From: Polyangium sp. y55x31
GTDB taxonomy: Bacteria > Myxococcota_A > Polyangia > Polyangiales > Polyangiaceae
Direction: 5' to 3'
Assembly: GCF_029946505.1 (NCBI RefSeq)
Contig: NZ_JARZHG010000002.1
Location: 558,001-622,000 of the forward strand
DNA: 64,000 nucleotides
The translations under genes were made by a program, and so were the position numbers. Shown here in pieces: positions 29,901-36,960 of this stretch. Under the pieces are notes generated by a model. That model was not told the DNA's origin, did no database searches, and worked only from the letters and a program-made list of their open reading frames with translations. The number at the start of each line of letters is the position of its first letter. The first letter of the stretch is position 1.

Positions 29901-31484
29901 GGCCGGCGGCGGCCCCACGAAGCGGAGCGCGGCGCGCAGGGACGCGAAGGGGGCCGCGGGATCCGCCAGGTTCGCGACGTATGTTTCCCCGAGCGTCGCG
30001 AGCACGCGCAGGCCCGGCCGCTCGCCGCCCTCGGCGAGATCCGCGAGGAGCCGAGCGAGCCGCGTGTTCGTGCCTTCCGGCGCGGAGAGCGCGTCTTCGA
30101 GCGGATCGACGAGCAGCACGAGCCCCACGGACGAGCTCGCCGCATGACGCGAGACCTCCGCGGAGGAAGCGCCCACGAGCGCCGCGTCGACGGTGCCGAG
30201 CGCCGCGTCGAGCGCGTGATCGGGATCCTCGCCGGGACGAACGGCCACGGCGATCCAGTCGTCCTTGCCGTCCACCGCGGCGCGCGCGAGGTGCGGGACG
30301 AGGCCCGCCCACGCGAGGGAAGACTTCCCCGCCCCGCGCGGCCCATACAACACCACGACCGGCTCGAACGCGAGCTCACGACCGAGCCGCGCGACGTCGT
30401 CATCCCGCCCGAAGAGCTGTCCCTCGGCCTCCTTCGGCAGCGCCGCGAGCCCTGCGTACGGCGGATCCATCACGCCGTGCGGCCGCTCCCACGCCTCGTC
30501 GAAGAGCGCCGCGAGCTTGCCCGGCGTCACCCCTCGTTGCAGCGGATCCACGGACAGGAGGCGCACGAGCAGCGCCACGAGCCCGCGCGGAAGACCGGCC
30601 GGATCGGCCGAGAGATCACGCAGGCGACCACGAAGCGTCGCGTCGCGCAGATCGGACCACCACGCGCTCATCGCGGCGGCGTCGGACAGCTCCATCGGCT
30701 CGTCCGCGACGTCCTCGTACGGCATGCGCCCCGTCGCGAGTTTCACGATGGTCGCGGCGAGGGCGTACGCGTCGGCCGCGGGCGTGGGCTCGGCGAGCTC
30801 GAGGATCTCGGGCGCCATGTACCCCGGCGTGCCCACGACGGCGCGCCCCGAGCTTTGCGCGCGCGTCGGCTGCGACGATCGCTCGTCCTGCGCCGCGACG
30901 AACGCCGCCGTCTCGAGCCCCGCGGCGTCCCCGCCGGCAAACTCTGGCGGCGCGATCTCGGGCGCCTTCGAGCCGGCCCGCCGCGAGATGCCGAAATCGA
31001 GCACCTTGAGCGCGCCGTCGTTCGAGACGAACAGGTTCGCCGGCTTGAGATCGAGGTGCACCACGCCGCGCACGTGGATCACGTCGAGCGCCGCCGCCGT
31101 CGCGCGCGCCCAGCCGAGCACGCGCCGCCACGGCACGCGCTTTCGCTGGAGCAAGACCTCCGCGAGGTTTTTCCCCTCGAGCAGCTCCATCGCGACGAAC
31201 GGGACCGCTTCGGGCGCGCGAAGCACGCCCGCGGCGTAGATCGTCACGAGGGAGGGGTGCCGGAACGAGGCGAGCAGCTTCGCTTCCTCGGCCCAGTGCG
31301 CGGCGTCGTACGCCGTTCGCTGCAGGAGCTTCAGCGCGACCGTGCGCAGCGGCACGCCGTCCGGGAGCAGCTCCTCGGCGCGCCAGACGTCGCCGAACCC
31401 GCCACGACCGAGCCGCTCGAGGAGCAAGAACCGACCGTCGAGCAGCTCCCCCGGCGCGTAGTCCCGCAGCGCTTTGGCGGTCAT
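26970..31484 (-). CDS. Giant Ser/Thr kinase with STAND-type NTPase, TM helix and C-terminal beta-propeller
   Basis: Probable membrane-anchored signalling hub, 1504 residues. A Hanks-type kinase domain covers about residues 18-300: glycine loop LGRGGFGDVW, catalytic loop HLDLKPANL (about 139-147) and DFGISRR. The HRD arginine is Leu, so it is a non-RD kinase, usually not controlled by activation-loop phosphorylation. A P-loop GPRGAGKSSL near residue 383 opens a STAND-like NTPase region with a winged-helix-like end (about 355-690). A single TM helix (GASIVLLLAIVLGAAALKRA, about 760) is followed by a Glu/Arg helix and a roughly 680-residue WD40-like propeller. The propeller should lie across the membrane from the kinase. 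The gene is the last of a three-gene minus-strand run. Confidence 0.88.
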   Translation of the reverse strand: MTAKALRDYAPGELLDGRFLLLERLGRGGFGDVWRAEELLPDGVPLRTVALKLLQRTAYDAAHWAEEAKLLASFRHPSLVTIYAAGVLRAPEAVPFVAMELLEGKNLAEVLLQRKRVPWRRVLGWARATAAALDVIHVRGVVHLDLKPANLFVSNDGALKVLDFGISRRAGSKAPEIAPPEFAGGDAAGLETAAFVAAQDERSSQPTRAQSSGRAVVGTPGYMAPEILELAEPTPAADAYALAATIVKLATGRMPYEDVADEPMELSDAAAMSAWWSDLRDATLRGRLRDLSADPAGLPRGLVALLVRLLSVDPLQRGVTPGKLAALFDEAWERPHGVMDPPYAGLAALPKEAEGQLFGRDDDVARLGRELAFEPVVVLYGPRGAGKSSLAWAGLVPHLARAAVDGKDDWIAVAVRPGEDPDHALDAALGTVDAALVGASSAEVSRHAASSSVGLVLLVDPLEDALSAPEGTNTRLARLLADLAEGGERPGLRVLATLGETYVANLADPAAPFASLRAALRFVGPPPAAAVHDIVTGPARIAGVRMIGADAIVADVQRELRGADDRLPLVALALAAFWDKRVLSAEKWRALGGLVGALAKHAEKLLASLDDAQRGIAIEAVLRLSTTDHKPVRWDEDELVSVLGEDTALVRRVITRLEREGLLRRRDGRVELSHPSIAVVPRIELVRSREAERLVLLERLRDAAIAWDRAAYHPDFLLTGWLFEEVERRPTWTRGLLTTLERQLVERSRRLARRRKILKGASIVLLLAIVLGAAALKRAMDEQQARAERARVEAEERAYVAEVLFRSRRVDDPYHRAAWIAEAIEFGAEDPALPLDLLRAGTGLPRAQFLTLEPSTNPAFPWDDRWLVATQGQTRLVVVDLRFDPFYQATPPDGAEPTAAAELHPRALVVRPHDAPFVERVPLPFDTALATRSVTGEVRIFRLRPDGEVMLAAIAPRRCTGALEAADAAPVLACASENGLLRWDLRRSGEVEMHPFQGIVLDVSPDGSLVAAASGSKLVIWRPADGSITEVKPTSAVVLARFGPREPLLALAEHGAFEIVDPARPEAPLFRGPSVEAPSFLRWDEGGLDLAVCGTDPTGPDKSIIGRFHYLRPGGRAPGDALPKGAPCSPAPRPRRPTPITSPDEVPAFARVPIGPRDLLGGHRLENGHVVTGDLVLLSGATGAIDALVRFRAADGPAPSSTSSVRAVVRESNDVVAFQVDDEVRFYRVADGKRELGRKGNLLRRCQDGRVAAWEHEGEAWHVFDARSGATIGNVAHEPGLVLAVDAVCRMLYTQRLDGAIVATPLDGASLAAPRVIASADGYVYDVRPSAARGAVGAGVWIAVSSGALARIDEATSEVRVLGYASPRATALGDGPSPGELVYADDTGVVVLRARGPERLLEASGATVWEDVSVAPDGRSMLLLSADRVAALDVARREIVGSMPLRGRTRFVPWDAGGSVLVWSFDRPGGVEGEIIPRGRPLADAVGRTLSNLRVDRGRLDLQQ

Positions 31485-31533
31485 GCGCCGACGAGGCTAT
31501 CACGACCCCGCGCGGAGGCGTGGAGCCGCGCCG

Positions 31534-31776
31534 CTACGAGGCGAGCTTCCCCTGCGCGAAGGCCTCGGCCTGGGCCATCGCGATCTCGGCCTCCTCGTGG
31601 AGCTCGTCCGATTGGATCGGCTCCTTGCCTTCTTGCTCGGCTTCCCACTTGAAGCCGCGCCGCTCTCCCGGAGCCTCGGGTTTCCACGTGAGCTTGAGCT
31701 TGTAACCGTTCAGCTCGGCCACGTAGGTCCCGTCGTGCTCCCTCTGCCAGATGGAGACATTCGCATGAAGCCGCAT
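31534..31776 (-). CDS. Small conserved-looking protein of unknown function
   Basis: 80 residues, not recognised. ATG 31776 has a purine-rich GACGAGG about 6 nt upstream. The protein begins with a beta-hairpin-like stretch (ANVSIWQREHDGTYVAELNG, then YKLKLTWKPE) and ends in an acidic Ala-rich helix (SDELHEEAEIAMAQAEAF). No signal peptide, TM or Cys. It sits between two giant kinases on the same strand, 34 bp after one and 49 bp before the other, so it should be co-transcribed with them. A role as kinase partner or substrate is inferred from position only. Confidence 0.7.
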   Translation of the reverse strand: MRLHANVSIWQREHDGTYVAELNGYKLKLTWKPEAPGERRGFKWEAEQEGKEPIQSDELHEEAEIAMAQAEAFAQGKLAS

Positions 31777-31810
31777 CCCAACCTCGTCCTCGTCTCGCCC
31801 CGCGCGCTCC

Positions 31811-34800
31811 TCAGGAAGCTCGTTCCATCACGAGCCGCAAGAGGGGCGGGAGCCTTCGCACATCGCCCGGCACCTTGATGGAGGGGCCGCCGACCACCGA
31901 GCTCATGAGGCATGTCCCGGCGCGCGGCAGGTGTTCCATCCAGTACACGTCGAACTTGTCCTCGTGGGCCACGCGCCGCAAGAAGGGTTCGAGCGGCAGC
32001 ACGAGCCCCTCGCGCCAGCGCGCCAGGTACGTCACGTTCGCGAGCCGCATGGGGCTGTTCAGCCCGAGCCGACGCCGCGTCCCCGTGTTGAACGGGCCCG
32101 TGTGGTCGATGAACTCGACGGTCTGCAGATCGCCGTAAAGATCCGGCTCCGTCTTCTCGACCGTAACGAGCGTCCACGCGCAGAGCGGCCGGAGGGCCCG
32201 CAGGAGCGTGCGCGTCATCTGCTCGAACTCGGGCAGATCCGCCGCCGCGCGGGCCTCGTTGTAGTGACCGTGCGCGAAGCTGTTGCGCTCGACCTGCATC
32301 AGGTTCGAGAGCGTCTCGAACGTCTGGTTCTGCGAGAGCCGGACGCCGAGCACGTCGCGCACGAGCGCGCCGATCGGATCGTCGCGCCCTTCAAAACCCT
32401 TCGCCGCGGCCCGCGCGATCTCCCGCCAGGTCCCGAGCGCAAAGCCGTCGCGGCTGCCGTGCCGCTTGTAGAGCTCGACCATCGCGTCGAACCCCGGCGC
32501 GACCTCGCCGCCCTCGGCCGGCCGTCGCGCGAAGTACGCCGAGAGCAGCACCGTCGCGATGAACCGCCAGGTGCCTTCGAGCACGTCGAAGAGCATCTTC
32601 ACGCGCTCGATCGCGCTCGACGCGGCGATCGCGGCGTGCACGCGCCCCGAGATCGGATACGGCAATCCGCCGCTGAGCGCCGAGAGCACCCCGTGCGGAT
32701 CGGCGCACTCGCGCGCGAGCTCCTGCGCCCGCGTCTGCACGTCGCCGTGCAAGACCTCCCACGAGAGCGTCCGCGGCAGCTCCACCTTGCCGTCGAGGAT
32801 CGGCGGCCGCGCGTGCCAGTCGCACTGCACCGCGCTGCCGAGCGCGACCGCGTCGACCTTCCGCGTCACGCACGCAGCCACGACGCCCGGCGCCATCGGC
32901 GCGACGAGCGCGGCTTGCCCCGCGTGCGTCGCCGCCACGGCCGCGAGCTCCTTCTCCAGCGCCGCGATCACGTGCGGTCCCACCGCTTCGAGCGCCTTCT
33001 GCTCCTCGATCGCGAAGAGCAGCGTCGTGCGCTTCGTGTCGATCGACGCGCCGAGGACCTCTTGCACGCTCGACACCCGCGCGCCCGGCACGCTCGAACG
33101 GAGCGCGGCGACCGTTTGCCCCGACGTCTCCGAGAACGCGGTCATCGCGTGCAGCGCGAGCTCGAGCTCGCGCCCCGCGTCGCTCCCGTCGCCGGAAAGC
33201 GTCCAGTACCCGCACGCAAACGAGCGCCCTTCCGCCGCCGTACGCGCCGACGCGGCCGCCGCGCGCCCCTTCTCCGCGATCTCCGCGGCCTCGCCGGTCA
33301 CGAGCGCCACGGCCGTCTCCTCGACGAGCCCCACCGCGATGCTCGGCGCGCCGCGATGCATCGCCACCGCCGCGATCGCGCCCGGCGGATACTCCGCGCC
33401 GCCCGGGCGCACCGCCGACGGCTGCGCCTTCACGAGCAGGAGCGCGCCGCTGCGCTTGCGCTGCAGGAACGACGCGATCTCCTGTTCGAGCCCCGCGCGC
33501 CCGAGCAGACCCGTCGTCGGGTCCACGGTCCCTGCGGGCACGGTCGGCGTCACGTAGCGCCGATCCACCATCGTCGCCCGCATGCCTCCGACCTGCACGA
33601 ACGTCCCGTGCACGAGCGCCGCCTCTTCGCCCCGCGCCAGCGAATGCGCGCCGACCTGCACGGGCACGCTGCACTCGGTGCGACGCCGGAGCCACCAGCG
33701 CACGCCGTCATGCCGCAACGTGGCGGCGAGGCGCGAAGCCACGTCCGGATACACGAGCTCGTTCCGCTCGTCGCCCACACGCTCGACACGACCGAGCCTG
33801 AGCACGCCCACCGGCGAAAGCCGCAGCTCGAACAAGCCGCCGTCCCGCGTCTCCACGCGCAGCCGATCCGGCGCGTTCACCTCGCCTCGCCAGAGCGAGA
33901 ACGCAGGCGACGCGCTGAGCCACAACGTCGCCCCTCCCACGGTGTACGTGCGTAGCTCCGCGCCCGGCGCCTCCGCGCCGCTGTCGCTCTTCTCGGGTGA
34001 CGCCTCGACGTCTCCCGGCGCGGTCGGTCCCGGCCGAACGTTCATCGGCGTATCGGCGTCCGAGGTCGGCATCGGCGGGCGCGGCGGCGCGGCGTCCGCG
34101 CGCATCGACCCCGGCCCTTGCGAGCGCTCGAGATCCGGCACGGCTTCGAGCAGCGCCGTGAGAAACTCCTCGGCCGTCGAGAATCTCTCGCCTCGATCCC
34201 GCGCCATGGCGCGCCGCACCACGCGCCGGAGCGCCTCGGGCAGCCCTGGCACGAGCGCTCCGAGCTCCGGCGGATCCCGATGGCAGATCGCGATGACGAG
34301 CCGCGCGAACGTCGGCTCGGAGAACGGCGGCGCGCCGGCGAGCGCCTCGTACAGGATCGCGCCCATCGACCAGATGTCCGTGCGCGGATCGATGTCGTCG
34401 AGCGCCTCGATCTGCTCGGGCGACATGTAAAACGGCGTCCCCACCGGCGTCCCGACCCGCGTCAGCGGATCCTGCGCGGACAGGCTCGACGCCGCCACGA
34501 GCTCGGCCTCGCTGCCGAGCACCTTCGAGAGCCCGAAGTCGACGATCTTGACGTGCGTCTTGCCGTCATCGGCGTCGGCGAGGAACACGTTCTGCGGCTT
34601 CAGATCCCGATGCACCACGCCCGCCGCGTGCGCGCGCCGGAGCCCACGCAGCGCCTGGGCCGCGATCGCTGCCGCTTGCGGCACGCTCATGCGCCCGAGG
34701 CGCCTGAGCCGCGTCGCGAGATCCTCGCCTTGCAAGAGCTCCATCACGAGGAACGGCTCTCCGGCCTCCGTCTCCCCCGTGTCGAAGATCTGCACGATGT

Positions 34801-35092
34801 GCGCGCTCTCGATCGCCGACACCGCGCGCGCCTCCCTGTGGAAGCGCGCCCGCACCGATGCATCCGCGCCTGCCGGCGTGCGGAGGAACTTCAGGGCGAC
34901 GCGCTTTCCGATCGCGACGTTCTGCGCCTCGTAGACGCTGCCCATCCCGCCGCGCCCGATCAGGCGCAGGACCTTGTATTTCCCGGCGGCAAGCGTACCG
35001 ATTCGAGGGTCCGTCCCGCTGCTCTCCGCGCCCGTCACACGTAGGCCCGTCCCTGCGCGGCTCCGTGCCGCCACTCTGTATCGGGCCACCAT
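31811..35092 (-). CDS. Ser/Thr kinase fused to FHA-like, degenerate GGDEF and HEPN-like domains
   Basis: Cytoplasmic multidomain kinase, 1093 residues, no TM helix. The kinase domain (about 38-300) is complete: LIGRGGMGSVYEA, HRDLKPQN and DFGLSKV. After a Pro/Asp-rich linker (about 320-370) comes a beta-rich region with an FHA-like pattern (LRLGRVERV, about 375-520). DPTTGLLGRAGLEQEI opens what looks like a GGDEF-type cyclase fold without the GGDEF signature (about 535-690). Near residue 936, ERNSFAHGHY in a helical region matches the Rx4H motif (R936, H941) of HEPN RNases. A C-terminal domain of about 120 residues is unassigned. ATG 35092 is the longest start and has no clear ribosome site. 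The kinase assignment is firm; the others are inferred. Confidence 0.85.
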   Translation of the reverse strand: MVARYRVAARSRAGTGLRVTGAESSGTDPRIGTLAAGKYKVLRLIGRGGMGSVYEAQNVAIGKRVALKFLRTPAGADASVRARFHREARAVSAIESAHIVQIFDTGETEAGEPFLVMELLQGEDLATRLRRLGRMSVPQAAAIAAQALRGLRRAHAAGVVHRDLKPQNVFLADADDGKTHVKIVDFGLSKVLGSEAELVAASSLSAQDPLTRVGTPVGTPFYMSPEQIEALDDIDPRTDIWSMGAILYEALAGAPPFSEPTFARLVIAICHRDPPELGALVPGLPEALRRVVRRAMARDRGERFSTAEEFLTALLEAVPDLERSQGPGSMRADAAPPRPPMPTSDADTPMNVRPGPTAPGDVEASPEKSDSGAEAPGAELRTYTVGGATLWLSASPAFSLWRGEVNAPDRLRVETRDGGLFELRLSPVGVLRLGRVERVGDERNELVYPDVASRLAATLRHDGVRWWLRRRTECSVPVQVGAHSLARGEEAALVHGTFVQVGGMRATMVDRRYVTPTVPAGTVDPTTGLLGRAGLEQEIASFLQRKRSGALLLVKAQPSAVRPGGAEYPPGAIAAVAMHRGAPSIAVGLVEETAVALVTGEAAEIAEKGRAAAASARTAAEGRSFACGYWTLSGDGSDAGRELELALHAMTAFSETSGQTVAALRSSVPGARVSSVQEVLGASIDTKRTTLLFAIEEQKALEAVGPHVIAALEKELAAVAATHAGQAALVAPMAPGVVAACVTRKVDAVALGSAVQCDWHARPPILDGKVELPRTLSWEVLHGDVQTRAQELARECADPHGVLSALSGGLPYPISGRVHAAIAASSAIERVKMLFDVLEGTWRFIATVLLSAYFARRPAEGGEVAPGFDAMVELYKRHGSRDGFALGTWREIARAAAKGFEGRDDPIGALVRDVLGVRLSQNQTFETLSNLMQVERNSFAHGHYNEARAAADLPEFEQMTRTLLRALRPLCAWTLVTVEKTEPDLYGDLQTVEFIDHTGPFNTGTRRRLGLNSPMRLANVTYLARWREGLVLPLEPFLRRVAHEDKFDVYWMEHLPRAGTCLMSSVVGGPSIKVPGDVRRLPPLLRLVMERAS

Positions 35093-35280
35093 CGCCCGGC
35101 GGGGTCAACGTCATTCACCATCGCCCTCACCGAGCCCGCGGATCCTCGGGATCTCCGGTGCGCCCGTGAAGCTTTCCGGCACACCCTCGTCTGACGCCAG
35201 CGCTCGCCAGGGGGCGGAAAGCGCTTCGCGTGCGCGAGCGTTCGTGGGGCGCCGAACGACATCACATCCCGGCATTCCCC

Positions 35281-35311
35281 TTGCGGAACCGGGCCTCGGG
35301 TCCGGTATTCT
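35281..35311 (+). promoter_or_regulatory. Weak candidate promoter for the 103-residue protein
   Basis: TTGCGG (35281-35286) and TATTCT (35306-35311) are separated by 19 nt, 57 bp before the ATG at 35368. The spacing is long and the -35 weak. Nothing else was seen in the 275-bp divergent gap 35093-35367. Confidence 0.3.
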
Positions 35312-35367
35312 CGCGGGCAAGGCGGCGAGAAGGGAACGCGCACGCCGCACACGTTGTCAGGAGCCGT

Positions 35368-35679
35368 ATGGGAGACACGCACAAGGATTTGGTCTTCTCG
35401 ATCCCCCTGCCCGGCGGTCGCGTCGCGCGGGTGCCGATCGACGTGCTCGAGCAATACGTCGACCCGAGCGCCCGGATCTCGCACGGCGGCGAGCCCGAAG
35501 AAGAAGACGTGACGGCGCACTCGATGTCGGTCGATCCCACGACCGGCGCCAGCGTCTGGCACACCGACTGGGAGCTCGGGCAATGCGATTACACGGACGA
35601 GAACGGCTTCCCGCAGTCCGCATACGCCTGGCACCGCCACCCGCTCGGCAACGAGTACACCGAAATCTACCAGAAGTGA
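35368..35679 (+). CDS. Small acidic soluble protein of unknown function
   Basis: 103 residues from ATG 35368, with CAGGAG 5 nt upstream, a good ribosome site that fixes the start against the longer open frame from 35230. No signal peptide. The N-terminus DLVFSIPLPGGRVARVPIDV is beta-like. An acidic EPEEEDV patch and the motif VDPTTGASVWHTDWELGQCD follow. The C-terminus is rich in Trp, His and Tyr (YAWHRHPLGNEYTEIYQK). I do not recognise the family. The gene is divergent from the HEPN-kinase and is followed 41 bp later by a lipoprotein gene. Confidence 0.75.
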   Translation: MGDTHKDLVFSIPLPGGRVARVPIDVLEQYVDPSARISHGGEPEEEDVTAHSMSVDPTTGASVWHTDWELGQCDYTDENGFPQSAYAWHRHPLGNEYTEIYQK

Positions 35680-35720
35680 GCTCGATCCCTCGCTCCTCCG
35701 CGCCTCGTCGGCCTGGCCGC

Positions 35721-36935
35721 ATGCGGTGTGCGGCGCTCGGCGCCTCCTTCCTCGTCCCGCTCGCGTTTTCGGCCTGCATCGAGCCGGGGTATCCGCTGGC
35801 CCCGAGCGGGCAAGTCGACATCCGCGTCCACGTCGCGGGCTCCCTCTTCGCGGCCGACACGCTCGACGAAGCCGGAAAACCCGTCCTGCCACGCCAGCAG
35901 CCCTTCCAGACCGGCGTCACCTTGTTCCTCGCGGAGGGCGGCGCGCCGGCCTACGGCGGGTTCGTCACGGTACGCGTCGACCCGCCCGAGGCCCTCGTCC
36001 TCGAGCCCTACCCCGACGAAACCGACCCCTCCTGCCACGAGGTCGAGGGCGCGTTTCGATGCACCGCGTCGAGCGAGGGGTACGCGCGCTTCGTCGTCGC
36101 CTCGCAGAGCGACTGGTCCGGCGAGGCGGCCATCATCGTGAGCTGGGCCGAGCAAACGAAGGAAGAGGCCATCCAGATCCTGCCGGCCGGCCTGCCGGGC
36201 ACCGCCACGAACTTCACGATGCTCGTCGCCGGCCTCGACGAGTCGCTCGACGGCGCGCGTGTCCTCCCGACCTTCCTCGCGCTCAAGTGCACCGTCGGCC
36301 CGCTGCCCGATGATTTGGGCTCCAAGTGGCGGCCCGGCGCCATCCGCTCCCGCGAAGCGTTCGTCCGGGCCACGCCGCCCTCGAACGCGCCCGGCGTCGT
36401 GGAGAACGCGCCCGTCATCATCGAGTCCCTCTTCAGCGAGGCTGCCCTCTCCACCACGTCCGACTGCGCCGATCGCAAGACGCGCCTGCGTGTCCTGCTC
36501 GGCGCGACCGGCGAGAGCGAGCGCTTCTTCCTCTGCTTCAGCGACATCGGCGGCGAGGCCGACTTCGCGGTCACCTCGGGCCAGAAGCAGATCGATCCCG
36601 GCCCGAAGGTCGTCGTCGATCCCGAGCCGCGCCTGCTCCGCGTCCGCGCGCTGCAGAGCGTCGTCGGCCTCGGCGAGGAGGTCGATCTCTTCGAGGTCAG
36701 CGCCTTCGACGTGAACCGCGTCCGGCTCGTCATGCCCGTCGATCTCCGCGTCGACGACGATCAGCTCCTCGGCATCGATCAGGCCAGCGTGACGCTCGAC
36801 AAGGAGCCGAACCCCGCGACGGTCATCCCCGCCACGCCGAAGTCTCCCGGCAGCGTTCGCCTCCACGTCACGCCGCGGCTCCTCTCGAGCCCCGACTGCG
36901 CCTCCGACCCGATCAGCATCGTCGAAGCGCCCTGA
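35721..36935 (+). CDS. Lipoprotein of unknown function
   Basis: 404 residues from ATG 35721, which opens a lipoprotein signal (MRCAALGASFLVPLAFSAC, C19). The frame is open back to 34974 but that extension is antisense to the kinase gene. Several Ig-like beta segments follow (VDIRVHVAGSLFAADTLDEA; GGFVTVRVDPPEALVLEP; GYARFVVASQSDWSGEAAII), then a region with two Cys and a final AFDVNRVRLVMPVDLRVDDD strand set. It could be a bacterial Ig-like, invasin-type surface protein. The next gene starts 26 bp after its stop, which suggests an operon with the exported protein at 36961-39285. Confidence 0.75.
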   Translation: MRCAALGASFLVPLAFSACIEPGYPLAPSGQVDIRVHVAGSLFAADTLDEAGKPVLPRQQPFQTGVTLFLAEGGAPAYGGFVTVRVDPPEALVLEPYPDETDPSCHEVEGAFRCTASSEGYARFVVASQSDWSGEAAIIVSWAEQTKEEAIQILPAGLPGTATNFTMLVAGLDESLDGARVLPTFLALKCTVGPLPDDLGSKWRPGAIRSREAFVRATPPSNAPGVVENAPVIIESLFSEAALSTTSDCADRKTRLRVLLGATGESERFFLCFSDIGGEADFAVTSGQKQIDPGPKVVVDPEPRLLRVRALQSVVGLGEEVDLFEVSAFDVNRVRLVMPVDLRVDDDQLLGIDQASVTLDKEPNPATVIPATPKSPGSVRLHVTPRLLSSPDCASDPISIVEAP

Positions 36936-36960
36936 CCTTCGCGCCGCCTCCAACCGAGCG

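Noticed and set aside
27654-33955. Several long plus-strand frames opposite the giant kinases
   Set aside because: Antisense shadows; kinase motifs on the minus strand are decisive.
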